A DNA stretch of 58,847 bases from Variovorax paradoxus. GTDB lineage: Bacteria > Pseudomonadota > Gammaproteobacteria > Burkholderiales > Burkholderiaceae_C. The stretch spans positions 1 to 58,847 of the forward strand of contig NZ_JAGGNU010000089.1 in assembly GCF_018614915.1 (NCBI RefSeq). The letters run 5' to 3'. Below the pieces are notes generated by a model. It worked only from the letters and a program-made list of their open reading frames with translations, searched no databases and had not been told where the DNA came from. A program made the translations under genes and the position numbers. Below, one piece after another: positions 32,970-41,539 of the stretch (position 1 is the first letter of the stretch; the number at the start of each line of letters is the position of its first letter).

Positions 32970-34343
32970 ATGACGACCGACACGCGCCCCGCAGTCCTCG
33001 ATTTGATCGGCAACACGCCGCTGGTGCCGATCACGCGGCTGGATACCGGCCCGTGCACCCTGTTCCTCAAGCTCGAGTCGCAGAACCCCGGCGGCTCCAT
33101 CAAGGACCGCGTCGGCCTCGCGATGATCGATGCGGCCGAGCGCGACGGCCGCCTGCAGCCCGGCGGCACCGTGGTCGAGGCGACGGCCGGCAACACCGGC
33201 CTCGGCCTGGCGCTGGTCGCAGGCGCCAAGGGCTATCGCGTGGTGCTGGTGGTGCCCGACAAGATGTCGACGGAGAAGGTGCTGCATCTCAAGGCGCTCG
33301 GCGCCGAGGTCCACACCACGCGCTCTGACGTCGGCAAAGGGCATCCGGAGTACTACCAGGACTACGCCGCGCGGCTCGCGAAGGAGATCCCCGGCGCCTT
33401 CTTCGCCGACCAGTTCAACAACCCCGACAACCCGCTCGCGCACCAGTCCAGCACCGGCCCCGAGATCTGGCAGCAATGCGGCCATGACGTGGACGCGATC
33501 GTGGTCGGCGTCGGCTCGGGCGGCACCGTCACCGGGCTGACGCGCTACTTCCGTGAGGTGCAGCCAGGGCTCTTCTTCGTGCTGGCCGACCCCGTGGGTT
33601 CGGTGGTCGCCGAGTACACGCGAAGCGGCACGGTGGGCGAAGCCGGCTCGTGGGCGGTCGAGGGCATCGGCGAAGACTTCATCCCCGGCATCGCCGACCT
33701 GTCGGGCGTGAAGGAGGCCTATTCGATCAGCGACGAGGAGAGCTTCGGCAGCGCGCGCGAGCTGCTGCGTGCCGAGGGCATCCTGGGCGGCTCCTCCACC
33801 GGCACGCTGCTGGCTGCGGCGCTGCGCTTCTGCCGCGCGCAGACGCAGCCGCTGCGCGTGGTGAGCTTCGTCTGCGACACCGGCACGCGCTATCTCTCGA
33901 AGGTCTACAACGACCAATGGATGCTCGACCAGGGCCTGCTCGCGCGCAAGCGCCATGGCGACCTGCGCGACGTGGTCTCGCGCCGCTTCGAGGACGGCAG
34001 CGTGATCAGCGTCGGCCCCGAGGACACCCTGCTCACCGCCTTCCAGCGCATGCGCCTGGCCGACGTGTCGCAGCTGCCGGTGCTCGAAGGCGCGCAGCTG
34101 GCCGGCGTGATCGACGAGTCCGACCTGCTGCTGGCCGTGCATGCCGATGCCGACCGCTTCCGTTCGAGCGTGAAGAGCGCAATGACCGACGTGCCCGAGA
34201 CGCTGGCGCCCGGCGCCAGCCTGGCCGAGCTCGAGGCCGTGCTCGATCGCGGCCTGGTGGCGATGATCGCGGACGAGGCCGGCTTCCACGGCCTCATCAC
34301 CCGGGTCGACCTGTTGAACCATCTTCGGAGAAGCCTGAAATGA
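32970..34343 (+). CDS. Cystathionine beta-synthase-like PLP enzyme with CBS domains
   Basis: This 457-residue protein has a PLP fold-II catalytic part (1-330) with the Schiff-base Lys in NPGGSIKDRVG and phosphate-binding GVGSGGTVTG. A C-terminal pair of CBS domains follows (about 335-455; VISVGPEDTLLTAFQRMRLADVSQLPV). It should condense serine or O-acetylserine with homocysteine to cystathionine. The next gene encodes the lyase that would complete reverse transsulfuration to cysteine. The CBS pair may sense adenosine ligands such as S-adenosylmethionine. The ATG is preceded by TAGGCT at 8 bases and has no Shine-Dalgarno site. The stop overlaps the next start (ATGA). Confidence 0.92.
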   Translation: MTTDTRPAVLDLIGNTPLVPITRLDTGPCTLFLKLESQNPGGSIKDRVGLAMIDAAERDGRLQPGGTVVEATAGNTGLGLALVAGAKGYRVVLVVPDKMSTEKVLHLKALGAEVHTTRSDVGKGHPEYYQDYAARLAKEIPGAFFADQFNNPDNPLAHQSSTGPEIWQQCGHDVDAIVVGVGSGGTVTGLTRYFREVQPGLFFVLADPVGSVVAEYTRSGTVGEAGSWAVEGIGEDFIPGIADLSGVKEAYSISDEESFGSARELLRAEGILGGSSTGTLLAAALRFCRAQTQPLRVVSFVCDTGTRYLSKVYNDQWMLDQGLLARKRHGDLRDVVSRRFEDGSVISVGPEDTLLTAFQRMRLADVSQLPVLEGAQLAGVIDESDLLLAVHADADRFRSSVKSAMTDVPETLAPGASLAELEAVLDRGLVAMIADEAGFHGLITRVDLLNHLRRSLK

Positions 34344-35527
34344 GCCAGGACCCATCCAACACCAACAAGCATGGCTTCGCCACCCGCGTGATCCACGCCG
34401 GCCAGTCGCCCGACCCCTCGACGGGCGCGATCATGCCGCCCATCTACGCGACTTCGACCTACGTGCAGCAGAGTCCCGGCGTGCACAAGGGGCTGGACTA
34501 CGGCCGCTCGCACAACCCCACGCGCTGGGCGCTGGAGCGCTGCCTGGCCGACCTCGAGGGCGGCTCGGCCGCCTTCGCCTTCGCCTCCGGGCTGGCTGCG
34601 ATCTCGACCACGCTGGAGCTGCTCGACGCGAACTCGCACATCGTCTCGGGCGACGACGTCTACGGCGGCACCTTCCGCCTGTTCGAGCGCGTGCGCGCGC
34701 GCAGCGCCGGGCACCGCTTCAGCTTCATCGACCTCACCGATCCCGCCCAACTCATCGCCGCGCTGCAGCCGGACACGCGCATGGTCTGGGTCGAGACGCC
34801 GACCAATCCGCTGCTGCGCCTGGCCGATCTGCGCGCCATCGCCGACATCTGCCGCGAGCGCAACATCCTCTGCGTGGCCGACAACACCTTCGCGAGCCCG
34901 TGGGTGCAGCGCCCGCTGGAGCTGGGCTTCGACGTCGTGGTGCATTCGACCACCAAGTACCTGAACGGCCATTCGGACGTGATCGGCGGCATCGCCATCG
35001 TCGGCCGGGAAGAGCGGCACGCGCCACTGCGCGAGCGCCTGGGCTTTCTGCAGAACTCGGTGGGCGCGATCGCCGGCCCCTTCGACAGCTTTCTCACGCT
35101 GCGCGGCGTGAAGACGCTGGCGCTGCGCATGGAGCGCCATTGCAGCAGCGCGCTGGTGCTGGCGCAGTGGCTCGAGCGGCAGCCGCAGGTCGCGCGGGTG
35201 CACTACCCGGGCCTGCCCTCGCATCCGCAGCACGAGCTGGCGCGGCGCCAGATGGAAGGCTTCGGCGGCATGATCTCGATCGAGCTGCGCAGCGACCTCG
35301 CCGGCACGCGGCGCTTTCTCGAGGCGGTGCGGATCTTCTCGCTGGCCGAGAGCCTGGGCGGCGTCGAGAGCCTGATCGAGCACCCGGCCATCATGACCCA
35401 CGCCACCATTCCGGCCGAGACGCGCGCCCGCCTGGGCATCGGCGACGCCCTGGTGCGGCTGTCGGTGGGCGTGGAAGACCTGGAGGACCTGCGCACCGAC
35501 CTGCGGCAGGCACTGGCGAAGATCTGA
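34340..35527 (+). CDS. Cystathionine gamma-lyase/gamma-synthase type PLP enzyme
   Basis: This 395-residue member of the Cys/Met metabolism PLP family has N-terminal FATRVIHAGQSPDPSTGAIM and PPIYATSTYVQ. It has the YGRSHNPTR segment and the PLP-binding Lys in VVHSTTKYLNGHSDVIGG (about residue 210). The C-terminus SLGGVESLIEHPAIMTHA is typical of gamma-lyases. Coupled to the beta-synthase-like gene, it most likely cleaves cystathionine to cysteine, ammonia and 2-oxobutyrate. A gamma-synthase role cannot be excluded from sequence alone. The 3' end converges on the oxygenase gene with a 4-base gap. Confidence 0.9.
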   Translation: MSQDPSNTNKHGFATRVIHAGQSPDPSTGAIMPPIYATSTYVQQSPGVHKGLDYGRSHNPTRWALERCLADLEGGSAAFAFASGLAAISTTLELLDANSHIVSGDDVYGGTFRLFERVRARSAGHRFSFIDLTDPAQLIAALQPDTRMVWVETPTNPLLRLADLRAIADICRERNILCVADNTFASPWVQRPLELGFDVVVHSTTKYLNGHSDVIGGIAIVGREERHAPLRERLGFLQNSVGAIAGPFDSFLTLRGVKTLALRMERHCSSALVLAQWLERQPQVARVHYPGLPSHPQHELARRQMEGFGGMISIELRSDLAGTRRFLEAVRIFSLAESLGGVESLIEHPAIMTHATIPAETRARLGIGDALVRLSVGVEDLEDLRTDLRQALAKI

Positions 35528-35531
35528 GCGG

Positions 35532-36527
35532 CTACAGCACCTGGCTGCGCAGCTGCGGAAACACCTTCGACACCTTGTCGAGCAGGTAGTCGCCGTAGAT
35601 GCCGTTGAAGGCATGCACGTTGGCGCGGTCCCAGCGCGTCGCGCTGTCGTCCACCACCGCGGGCCGCGGCAGGCCTTCGATGGGCCGCACGCGGGCGTGG
35701 AAGTTGGGGTCGAAGAAGAGCGGGAACGAGAGCCGGTCGCGCCCCGAGGTGTTGCGCACCACGCGGTGCGGCGTCGAGCGGTAGAGGCCGCCGGTCATGC
35801 GGTCGAGCATGTCGCCGATGTTGATGACGAAGGCATCGGGCACCGGCGTGGCGTCGATCCAGCCGTCGGCCGTGCGCACCTGCAGGCCGCCGATATCGTC
35901 CTGCCGCAGGATCGTGAGCAGGCCGTAGTCGGTGTGCTCGCCCACGCCCCATTGCACGTCGAGCGCCGCAGGCACCGGCTGCGTCGGGTAGTTGAAGATG
36001 CGCAACAGGATCAGCGGGTCGGCGGTGTAGCGCTCGGCGAAGTACGAGGCATCCAGGCCCAGGCTCAGCGCGATGCCTTCCATCAGCGTGTGGCCGAGGC
36101 GCGTGGCAGCGGCCATGTAGTCGAGGATGGCGGCCTTGAAGCCCGGCAGGTCGGGGAACAGGTTGCGCCCGTGCACCGGCGTGCGCGCCAGCACCAGCGG
36201 GTCGTCGTCCGGCAGCTCGGCGCCGAGGTACAGCCCTTCCTTCCAGTCGGGCCGGCCCGAGGTGAGCTCGCCCGCGAGCGGAAAGTAGCCGCGCCAGGCG
36301 CGCCCGCCGAGCTCCATGCGCCATTGCATCTTGGTGGCCGCGTCGAGCGCGAAGAAGCGGCGGCTCAGGTCTTCGAGCCCTTGCGTGAGTGCGTGCTCGA
36401 TGCCGTGGCCCGTGACGTAGAAGAAGCCATGCGCGCGGCAGGCCTCGCCGATCTGCGCGGCCACTGCGGCGCGTTCGGGCGTTCCTGCAACGAGCGGGGC
36501 GATGTCGATCAGGGGCAGCGAATTCAT
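35532..36527 (-). CDS. Isopenicillin N synthase-like 2-oxoglutarate/Fe(II) dioxygenase
   Basis: This 331-residue non-haem iron oxygenase of the plant/fungal 2OG family starts MNSLPLIDIAPLVAGTPE and contains the DIOX_N segment HGFFYVTGHGI. The iron-binding facial triad is present as H-x-D in GEHTDYGLL and the distal His in STPHRVVRN, with the 2OG-binding Arg in the following GRDRLSFPLFF. The substrate is unknown. It lies 15 bases after the amino-acid ABC ATPase gene on the same strand, so the substrate may be an imported amino acid or a derivative. Confidence 0.87.
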   Translation of the reverse strand: MNSLPLIDIAPLVAGTPERAAVAAQIGEACRAHGFFYVTGHGIEHALTQGLEDLSRRFFALDAATKMQWRMELGGRAWRGYFPLAGELTSGRPDWKEGLYLGAELPDDDPLVLARTPVHGRNLFPDLPGFKAAILDYMAAATRLGHTLMEGIALSLGLDASYFAERYTADPLILLRIFNYPTQPVPAALDVQWGVGEHTDYGLLTILRQDDIGGLQVRTADGWIDATPVPDAFVINIGDMLDRMTGGLYRSTPHRVVRNTSGRDRLSFPLFFDPNFHARVRPIEGLPRPAVVDDSATRWDRANVHAFNGIYGDYLLDKVSKVFPQLRSQVL

Positions 36528-36542
36528 GGGATGTCCAGCGTA

Positions 36543-37286
36543 TCAAACGGCATGCGCGAAGGGCGTTCGGATGTCGGCAAGAAACTGCTGGGCGCGCGGG
36601 TGTTGCGGGCGGTTGAAGAAGTCGTCGGGCGGGGCGCGTTCGAGCACGCGCCCGGCGTCCATGAAGAGCACGCGGTCGGCCACGTCGCGCGCGAAGCCCA
36701 TCTCGTGCGTCACGACGACCATCGTCATGCCTTCGCGCGTGAGATCGCGCATCACCAGCAGCACCTCGCCGACCATCTCGGGGTCGAGCGCGCTGGTGGG
36801 CTCGTCGAAGAGCATCAAAGGCGGCTGCATCGCCAGAGCGCGCGCGATCGCCACGCGTTGCTGCTGGCCGCCCGAGAGCTCGGAGGGCAAGGCGTCTGCC
36901 TTGTGGGCCAGGCCGACGCGATCGAGCAGCGCCATCGCGCGCTCGGTGGCCTCGGCGCGCGACAGCCCGCGCAGCTGGATCGGCGCCAGCGTGCAGTTGT
37001 CCAGCGCCGTGAGATGCGGGAACAGGTTGAACTGCTGGAACACGAAGCCGATGTGCGAGCGGAAGTCATTGAGGTCGATACCGCGCGCATGGATGTCTCG
37101 GCCGTCGACCGTGATGCGGCCCGACTGGATCGGTTCCAGCCGGTTGATGGTGCGGATCAGCGTCGACTTGCCCGAGCCCGAGGGCCCGCACACCACCACG
37201 ACCTCGCCCTTGGCGATGGTCTCGCTGACCTCCACCAGCGCCTGGTAGTCGCCATACCACTTGTTGACGTTCTCGAACTGGATCAT
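36543..37286 (-). CDS. Polar amino acid ABC transporter, ATP-binding protein (GlnQ-like)
   Basis: This 247-residue ATPase has Walker A GPSGSGKST (about 34-42), the Q-loop VFQQFNLFPHLTALDN, the signature LSGGQQQRVAIARAL, Walker B LMLFDEPTSALDPE and the switch His in VVVTHEMGF. These are the features of the GlnQ/GltL class. It energises the two permeases upstream. ATG 37286 overlaps the permease stop by 4 bases. The frame is open further upstream, but that lies in the permease gene. Confidence 0.95.
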   Translation of the reverse strand: MIQFENVNKWYGDYQALVEVSETIAKGEVVVVCGPSGSGKSTLIRTINRLEPIQSGRITVDGRDIHARGIDLNDFRSHIGFVFQQFNLFPHLTALDNCTLAPIQLRGLSRAEATERAMALLDRVGLAHKADALPSELSGGQQQRVAIARALAMQPPLMLFDEPTSALDPEMVGEVLLVMRDLTREGMTMVVVTHEMGFARDVADRVLFMDAGRVLERAPPDDFFNRPQHPRAQQFLADIRTPFAHAV

Positions 37287-37993
37287 GCGGGAGCTTTCGG
37301 TGCGGAACGCACCAGTGTGCGACGGCTGGTACGCGCCTCCAGCCAGTAGGCGAAGCGCGAGAGGCCGAAGCACATGACGAAGTAGCTGAGGCCGAGCACG
37401 AGGTACACCTGCACCGGCTTGGTGAAGACCTGGGTGTTGATCTGGGAGGCGATGAAGGACACCTCCGCCAGGCCGATGATGTAGCCGAGCGAGGTCTCCT
37501 TGATGGTCGAGACGAACTGGTTCACCAGCGAGGGCAGCATGCTGCGCAGTGCCTGCGGCAGCACCACGAAGCGCATCGCGCGGCCGTAGCCCAGGCCCAG
37601 CGAACGCGCGCTCTCGACCTGGCCGCGCGGCACGCCCAGGATGCCGGCGCGGACGATCTCGCCGATGTAGATGCCGTCGAACACCACCAGCGCGATCAGC
37701 ATGGTGGTGAACTGGTCGGTCTTGACGCCGGTCACGCTCGGCAGGAAGAAGTAGGCCCAGAACACCACCATGAGCAGCGGCGTGCCGCGCACCACGAAGG
37801 CCACGATGGTCACCGGCCAGCGCAGCCAGCGCCACGGCGCGACGCGCGCCATGCCCAGCAACAGGCCGAAGGGCAGGGCGAGCAGCAGCCCCGCCGCGGC
37901 CAGCAGCACGGTGAGCGCGAGGCCGCCCAGCGGGCCGTTCGGGTACTGGCCGATGAGGAAGTAGACCCAGTAGGTCTGGACCAGCTCGATCAT
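37283..37993 (-). CDS. Polar amino acid ABC transporter permease (GltK-like)
   Basis: This 236-residue inner-membrane permease of the His/Glu/Gln/Arg class has about five transmembrane segments. The EAA-type loop ESARSLGLGYGRAMRFVVLPQALRSMLPSL couples to the ATPase. It begins MIELVQTYWVYFLIGQYPNGPLGGLALTV. It overlaps its neighbours on both sides by 4 bases (ATGA type), as in a tightly coupled operon, and pairs with the second permease to form a heterodimeric channel. Confidence 0.93.
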   Translation of the reverse strand: MIELVQTYWVYFLIGQYPNGPLGGLALTVLLAAAGLLLALPFGLLLGMARVAPWRWLRWPVTIVAFVVRGTPLLMVVFWAYFFLPSVTGVKTDQFTTMLIALVVFDGIYIGEIVRAGILGVPRGQVESARSLGLGYGRAMRFVVLPQALRSMLPSLVNQFVSTIKETSLGYIIGLAEVSFIASQINTQVFTKPVQVYLVLGLSYFVMCFGLSRFAYWLEARTSRRTLVRSAPKAPA

Positions 37994-38682
37994 GCGGCCC
38001 TCGGCGGAAAGCGGTGCTGGTACCAGCTGGCCGCGCCGGTGATCAGCATCGACACCGTGAGGTAGGCCGCGGTGGCGAAGGCGAAGGATTCGGCGCTGCG
38101 GAAGGTGGCGCTCTCGACCTGGCCGGCCTGGTACATGAGCTCGGCCACGCCGACCACGGTCGCGATGCTGGTGCCTTTCCAGAGGTTGAGCGTCTGCGAG
38201 ATCAGGGGCGGGATGGTGACGCGCAGCGCCTGCGGCAGGATGATGCGGCGCATGGTCGCGAGAAAGCCGAAGCCGAGCGCGCGGCCGGCTTCCATCTGCA
38301 CCGGCGGGATCGCGCGGATGCCGCTGCGGATGTCCTCGGCCATGTAGGCGGCGGTGTAGAGGCCCAGTGCCACCACCGCGCTCATCGCCTCGATGCGGCC
38401 GGCGTAGAGGCGCTGCTTGATGTCTTCGGGCAAGAGCTCGGGCGCGCCGAAGTACCAGAAGAGCATGTGGGCGAGCAGCGGGATGTTGCGGATCGACTCG
38501 ACGTAGGCGAAGCCCAGCCAGCGCAGCGGCGCGGCCGGCGCGAGGCGCAGCAGCGCCACCACCAGGGCGATCGGCAGCGCCAGCGTCAGCGATGCGGCCA
38601 GGAGCTGCAGCGACAGCAGCAGGCCCGCGATCAGCATGTCGTGGTACTTGCCGGCGAGGAGCAGGGAATAGTCGAAGGGCAT
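37990..38682 (-). CDS. Polar amino acid ABC transporter permease (GltJ-like)
   Basis: This 230-residue inner-membrane permease has about five hydrophobic segments and the cytoplasmic coupling loop MEAGRALGFGFLATMRRIILPQALRVTIPPL. The start at ATG 38682 (MPFDYSLLLAGKYHDML) matches the family; the frame is open for 14 more codons but those are not conserved. It is separated from the binding-protein gene upstream by about 100 bases holding a dispersed repeat. Confidence 0.93.
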   Translation of the reverse strand: MPFDYSLLLAGKYHDMLIAGLLLSLQLLAASLTLALPIALVVALLRLAPAAPLRWLGFAYVESIRNIPLLAHMLFWYFGAPELLPEDIKQRLYAGRIEAMSAVVALGLYTAAYMAEDIRSGIRAIPPVQMEAGRALGFGFLATMRRIILPQALRVTIPPLISQTLNLWKGTSIATVVGVAELMYQAGQVESATFRSAESFAFATAAYLTVSMLITGAASWYQHRFPPRAA

Positions 38683-38743
38683 GGGCGGATGCGTTGGCGC
38701 CCGCATCGTGCGGGCGCGGGGCACATCCTACGCATCCGCCAGC

Positions 38744-38773
38744 CGTTCGGGCTGAGCTTGTCGAAGCCCTGCC
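38744..38773. repeat. Dispersed repeat of the GGGCTGAGCTTGTCGAAGCCC type
   Basis: A short imperfect palindrome (GGGCTgagctTGTCGAAGCCC core) lies between the binding-protein gene and its permease gene. It matches an interspersed repeat I know from many proteobacterial genomes. Placed within an operon, it could uncouple the abundant binding protein from the membrane genes by RNA processing or attenuation. Confidence 0.6.
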
Positions 38774-38784
38774 CGGATCAAGAC

Positions 38785-39615
38785 TCAGCTGTCGATCTTG
38801 TCGCTCTCGATCTTGAAGCTGCGCTTGTCGAAGCCCGACTTGGTCTTCGGCCCGTACCACTTGAAGAAGATCTTCTCGGCCTCGCCCGCTTTCTCGAGCT
38901 CGCGCAGCGTGTCGTCGACCACCGCCTTGAGGCCGGTCTCGCCCTTCTTGATGCCGATGGCCAGCGCCTCGGTGCTGAGGTTCTGCGGGAGCACCACGTA
39001 CTGGGCCTTCTGCGGGCCGAGCTTGGCGTAGCTGTTGAGCAGCGCGGCCTCGTCGTCGACGTAGCCCACGCCCTTGCCTTGCTGCAGCGCCTGGAAGGCC
39101 TGCTGGCTGGTGTCGAAGGTCACGACCTCGGCGCCCGGCACGGCCTTCTTGATGTTGGGCTCCTGCGTGCCGCCGCGGATGGTCAGCACCTTCTTGCCCG
39201 AGAGCTGCGGCACCTCGGTGATGCCGCTGTCCTTCTTGACGATGGCCTTCTGGCCGGTGACGAAGGTGGTGAGCGAGAAGTCGATCTGCGCCTCGCGTTC
39301 CTTGTTGTGCGTGAGGCCGGCGGCCACCAGGTCGACATGGCCCTGCTGCAGCTCGGGGATGCGCGCCGCGACGGCGATCTGCTTGAGCACCGGCTTGACG
39401 CCGATCTTCTTCGCGATCGCGTTCACCAGGTCGACCTCGTAGCCGATGATCTCGCGCGTTTTGGGGTCGATGAAGGTGGCGGGTTCGTCGGTGCCGAGCA
39501 CGCCGACGACCAGCTGGCCCTTCTTCTTGATGTCGGCCAGCTGGTCGGCATGGACGGCGCTGCCCAGGAGCAGGGCGGCAGCGGCGATGGCGGTGGCGGC
39601 AAAACGGGTACGCAT
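38785..39615 (-). CDS. Polar amino acid ABC transporter, periplasmic binding protein
   Basis: This 276-residue type II binding protein has a Sec signal (MRTRFAATAIAAAALLLGSAVHA) and starts its mature part QLADIKKKGQLVVGVLGTDEPATF. It has the family motif IGYEVDLVNAIAKKIGV and the later GGTQEPNIKKAVPGAEVVTFD. The family takes glutamate, glutamine, cystine or related amino acids; the ligand is not clear. Its neighbourhood (transsulfuration enzymes) makes cysteine or cystine possible but unproven. A clear ribosome binding site (TGGAGAT) precedes ATG 39615. Confidence 0.92.
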   Translation of the reverse strand: MRTRFAATAIAAAALLLGSAVHADQLADIKKKGQLVVGVLGTDEPATFIDPKTREIIGYEVDLVNAIAKKIGVKPVLKQIAVAARIPELQQGHVDLVAAGLTHNKEREAQIDFSLTTFVTGQKAIVKKDSGITEVPQLSGKKVLTIRGGTQEPNIKKAVPGAEVVTFDTSQQAFQALQQGKGVGYVDDEAALLNSYAKLGPQKAQYVVLPQNLSTEALAIGIKKGETGLKAVVDDTLRELEKAGEAEKIFFKWYGPKTKSGFDKRSFKIESDKIDS

Positions 39616-39703
39616 GTTGTTATCTCCAGTGAAAGTCGGCCCGCACGATAGCAACAAAAGCCGGCGCCGAGAAATAGCTCTTTCACATATGCATACTGCC
39701 GAC

Positions 39704-40138
39704 ATGCAGATTCATGAAAAGCCGCCCTTCGACACGCCCTTCGAATGGATCGGCGGCGAAGCCAAGGTCCACGCGCTGGTGGAGCGCTTCTACGACCTGA
39801 TGGAGTTGGAGCCGGCCTATGCGCAGCTGCGCGCGGTGCACGGCACGACGCTCGAGAACGCGCGCCAGCGCCTGTTCTGGTTCCTCTGCGGCTGGCTCGG
39901 CGGCCCGCAGCACTACACCGACCGCTTCGGCCACCCGATGCTGCGCGCGCGGCATCTCCCGCAGAGCATCGGCGGCCACTCGATCGGCATCAAGGAGCGG
40001 GACCAGTGGCTGGCCTGCATGGACCAGGCGATGGGGGAAACGGACGTGCCTGAAGCCTTGCGCGCGAGGCTGCGCGACTCGTTCTTCCAGACCGCCGACT
40101 GGATGGTCGACAAGAGTTTGTTAGTTAAGCGGTTATAG
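39704..40138 (+). CDS. Group II truncated haemoglobin
   Basis: This 144-residue globin-fold protein has FYDLMELEPAYAQLRAVHG, with the B-helix Tyr. It has the group II signature GWLGGPQHYTDRFGHPMLRARHLPQSI, with the proximal His in RARH and the conserved Trp/Gly block. These proteins bind O2 or NO and are often linked to nitrosative stress. The start ATG 39704 follows a possible -10 element (CATACT) by 6 bases; ATG 39689 is also in frame. It is divergent from the ABC transporter operon, with an 88-base gap. Confidence 0.88.
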   Translation: MQIHEKPPFDTPFEWIGGEAKVHALVERFYDLMELEPAYAQLRAVHGTTLENARQRLFWFLCGWLGGPQHYTDRFGHPMLRARHLPQSIGGHSIGIKERDQWLACMDQAMGETDVPEALRARLRDSFFQTADWMVDKSLLVKRL

Positions 40139-40242
40139 CTCTTTAGCAACCCTCTTGAGTTTTCCGTAGTCTCGTCGAGACGAGTAGCAGATGGGGATCT
40201 GGGGAAGTGTGGGCCGCCCAACTCAGCGCCGCCAAGTTACGT

Positions 40243-40749
40243 CTAAGGGTGCGCGAAGGAGCTTCTGGCGCGCACCAAGGCGGCACATATGGGGCGCCTC
40301 ATGTGGCGCGACCGCAGCCGTAATGTCCGGCGACGAAGCATACGACGCCCTTTTTCCGCAGCTCTTGTGTGACGCGCAGCCTGATCGCTGGCTCGGAACG
40401 CCCCGGCGCCCAGGCGCCCAGGCGCGCCGACTCGTCCGATCCCGAGCTGGCAGTGTTGCGCATGAGACGCTTTCTCTCTGTGAACTGCGGGGTCGACAGC
40501 GAACCGTGATGAACAATCAGCGCGAGCAGGTGATCGCCACGCTTGCGCCACGAGTGCCATGACTGTGCATCGGGCAATTCCACCGGCTTTGTATTCGAAC
40601 AGAGTGACGGTCGTGTTCTGGCCCACTGCAAAGCGTCGCGTCAGACCCGGCACCATGAGCTCTGCGTCCATCTTGCCGAGATCGACGATTTGGGCAGCCG
40701 GGACCTTTTGGCCGCGTCGCTGAGGTGCAGCGTCGCTACTTGAAGTCAT
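40243..40749 (-). pseudogene. Decayed cupin-like gene at the end of the aromatic cluster
   Basis: The first ~55 codons from ATG 40749 read like a small cupin (VPAAQIVDLGKMDAELMVPG, then VTLFEYKAG), with a reasonable ribosome binding site (GCGAGGA). Beyond about 40585 the same frame turns into Arg/Ala-rich sequence without family features. Short cupin-like pieces (PMHSH; ELPDA) appear in the other two frames, so I read it as a frameshifted, eroded gene. Repeats of GCGCCCAG near 40410-40425 lie inside. The region 40139-40242, between it and the globin gene, holds a short palindrome (CTCGTCGAGACGAG, 40171-40184) and nothing else I can name. Confidence 0.4.
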
Positions 40750-40811
40750 TTAGCGTCCTCGCCTTCTTCGGAAATCTTGGCGCCGGCCTCCGGGCCATGC
40801 TGGTTGGCGTT

Positions 40812-41516
40812 TCATTCGGCCGGGCCGATTGCGAGCCTGATCTCGCCGGCGCCGGCCACCCGGCCTTCGATGCGGTCGCCCGGCTGCAGCGGGCCCACGC
40901 CTTCGGGCGTGCCGGTGAAGATCAGGTCGCCGGGCTGCAGGTGATAGAACTTCGACAGGTCCTCGATGAGCTCGGGAATGTTCCAGATCAGTTTGGACAG
41001 ATCCGACTTCTGGCGCTCCTGGCCATTGACGCTCATCACCAGCTCGCCCTGGTCGAGCACGGTGCCTGGCATCGGCACGATCTCCGACACCACCGAGGAC
41101 TGCTCGACGTCCTTGCCCAGATCCCAGGGACGGCCCTTGTCGCGCGCCACCAGTTGCAGGTCGCGCCGTGTCATGTCCAGGCCGCAGGCGTAGCCGTAGA
41201 TCAGCTTCGGAGCATCGGCGCGGCTGACGCGGAAGCCGGGAGTGCCGATCGCGAGCACCAGTTCCATTTCGTGGTGATAGTTCTTGGTCTCGGGCGGGTA
41301 CGGCACAGTGGCGCCGGACTCGACCAGCGTCGATGGACTCTTGGTGAAGTAGAACGGCACCTCCACCGTCTTGTCGACCGGCCGGCCCATCTCGGCGGCA
41401 TGCGCGTGGTAGTTGCGGCCGACGAAGAAAAGCCGGTGGACGGGCAGGCGCTCGGCCTTGCCGCGCACCGGCAGCGAGTGGACGGGAGGCGGGGCCCAGA
41501 GGTAAGTCGTGGTCAT
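40812..41516 (-). CDS. nagK: Fumarylacetoacetate hydrolase family protein, probably fumarylpyruvate hydrolase
   Basis: This 234-residue enzyme has the FAH fold: LFFVGRNYHAHAAEMGRPVD, metal-binding acidic residues in NYHHEMELVLAIG, and GYACGLDMTRRDLQ. It also has GTPEGVGPLQPGD near the C-terminus. The GRNY and GLDMTRRDLQ pattern is that of the short hydrolases ending the gentisate pathway (fumarylpyruvate to fumarate and pyruvate). Its place in an oxygenase cluster fits. I chose ATG 41516, with GGAG upstream. A maleylpyruvate or oxalate-type hydrolase of the same family cannot be excluded. Confidence 0.82.
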   Translation of the reverse strand: MTTTYLWAPPPVHSLPVRGKAERLPVHRLFFVGRNYHAHAAEMGRPVDKTVEVPFYFTKSPSTLVESGATVPYPPETKNYHHEMELVLAIGTPGFRVSRADAPKLIYGYACGLDMTRRDLQLVARDKGRPWDLGKDVEQSSVVSEIVPMPGTVLDQGELVMSVNGQERQKSDLSKLIWNIPELIEDLSKFYHLQPGDLIFTGTPEGVGPLQPGDRIEGRVAGAGEIRLAIGPAE

Positions 41517-41539
41517 GGTCAATGATCTCCAGCGTGGTT

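Noticed and set aside
40404..40426. Tandem GCGCCCAG repeat as a microsatellite or iteron
   Set aside because: Only two units; no replication genes nearby.
40191..40562. Plus-strand open frame of 123 codons after the globin gene
   Set aside because: No ribosome binding site, no recognisable sequence, and it lies opposite the cupin-like remnant.
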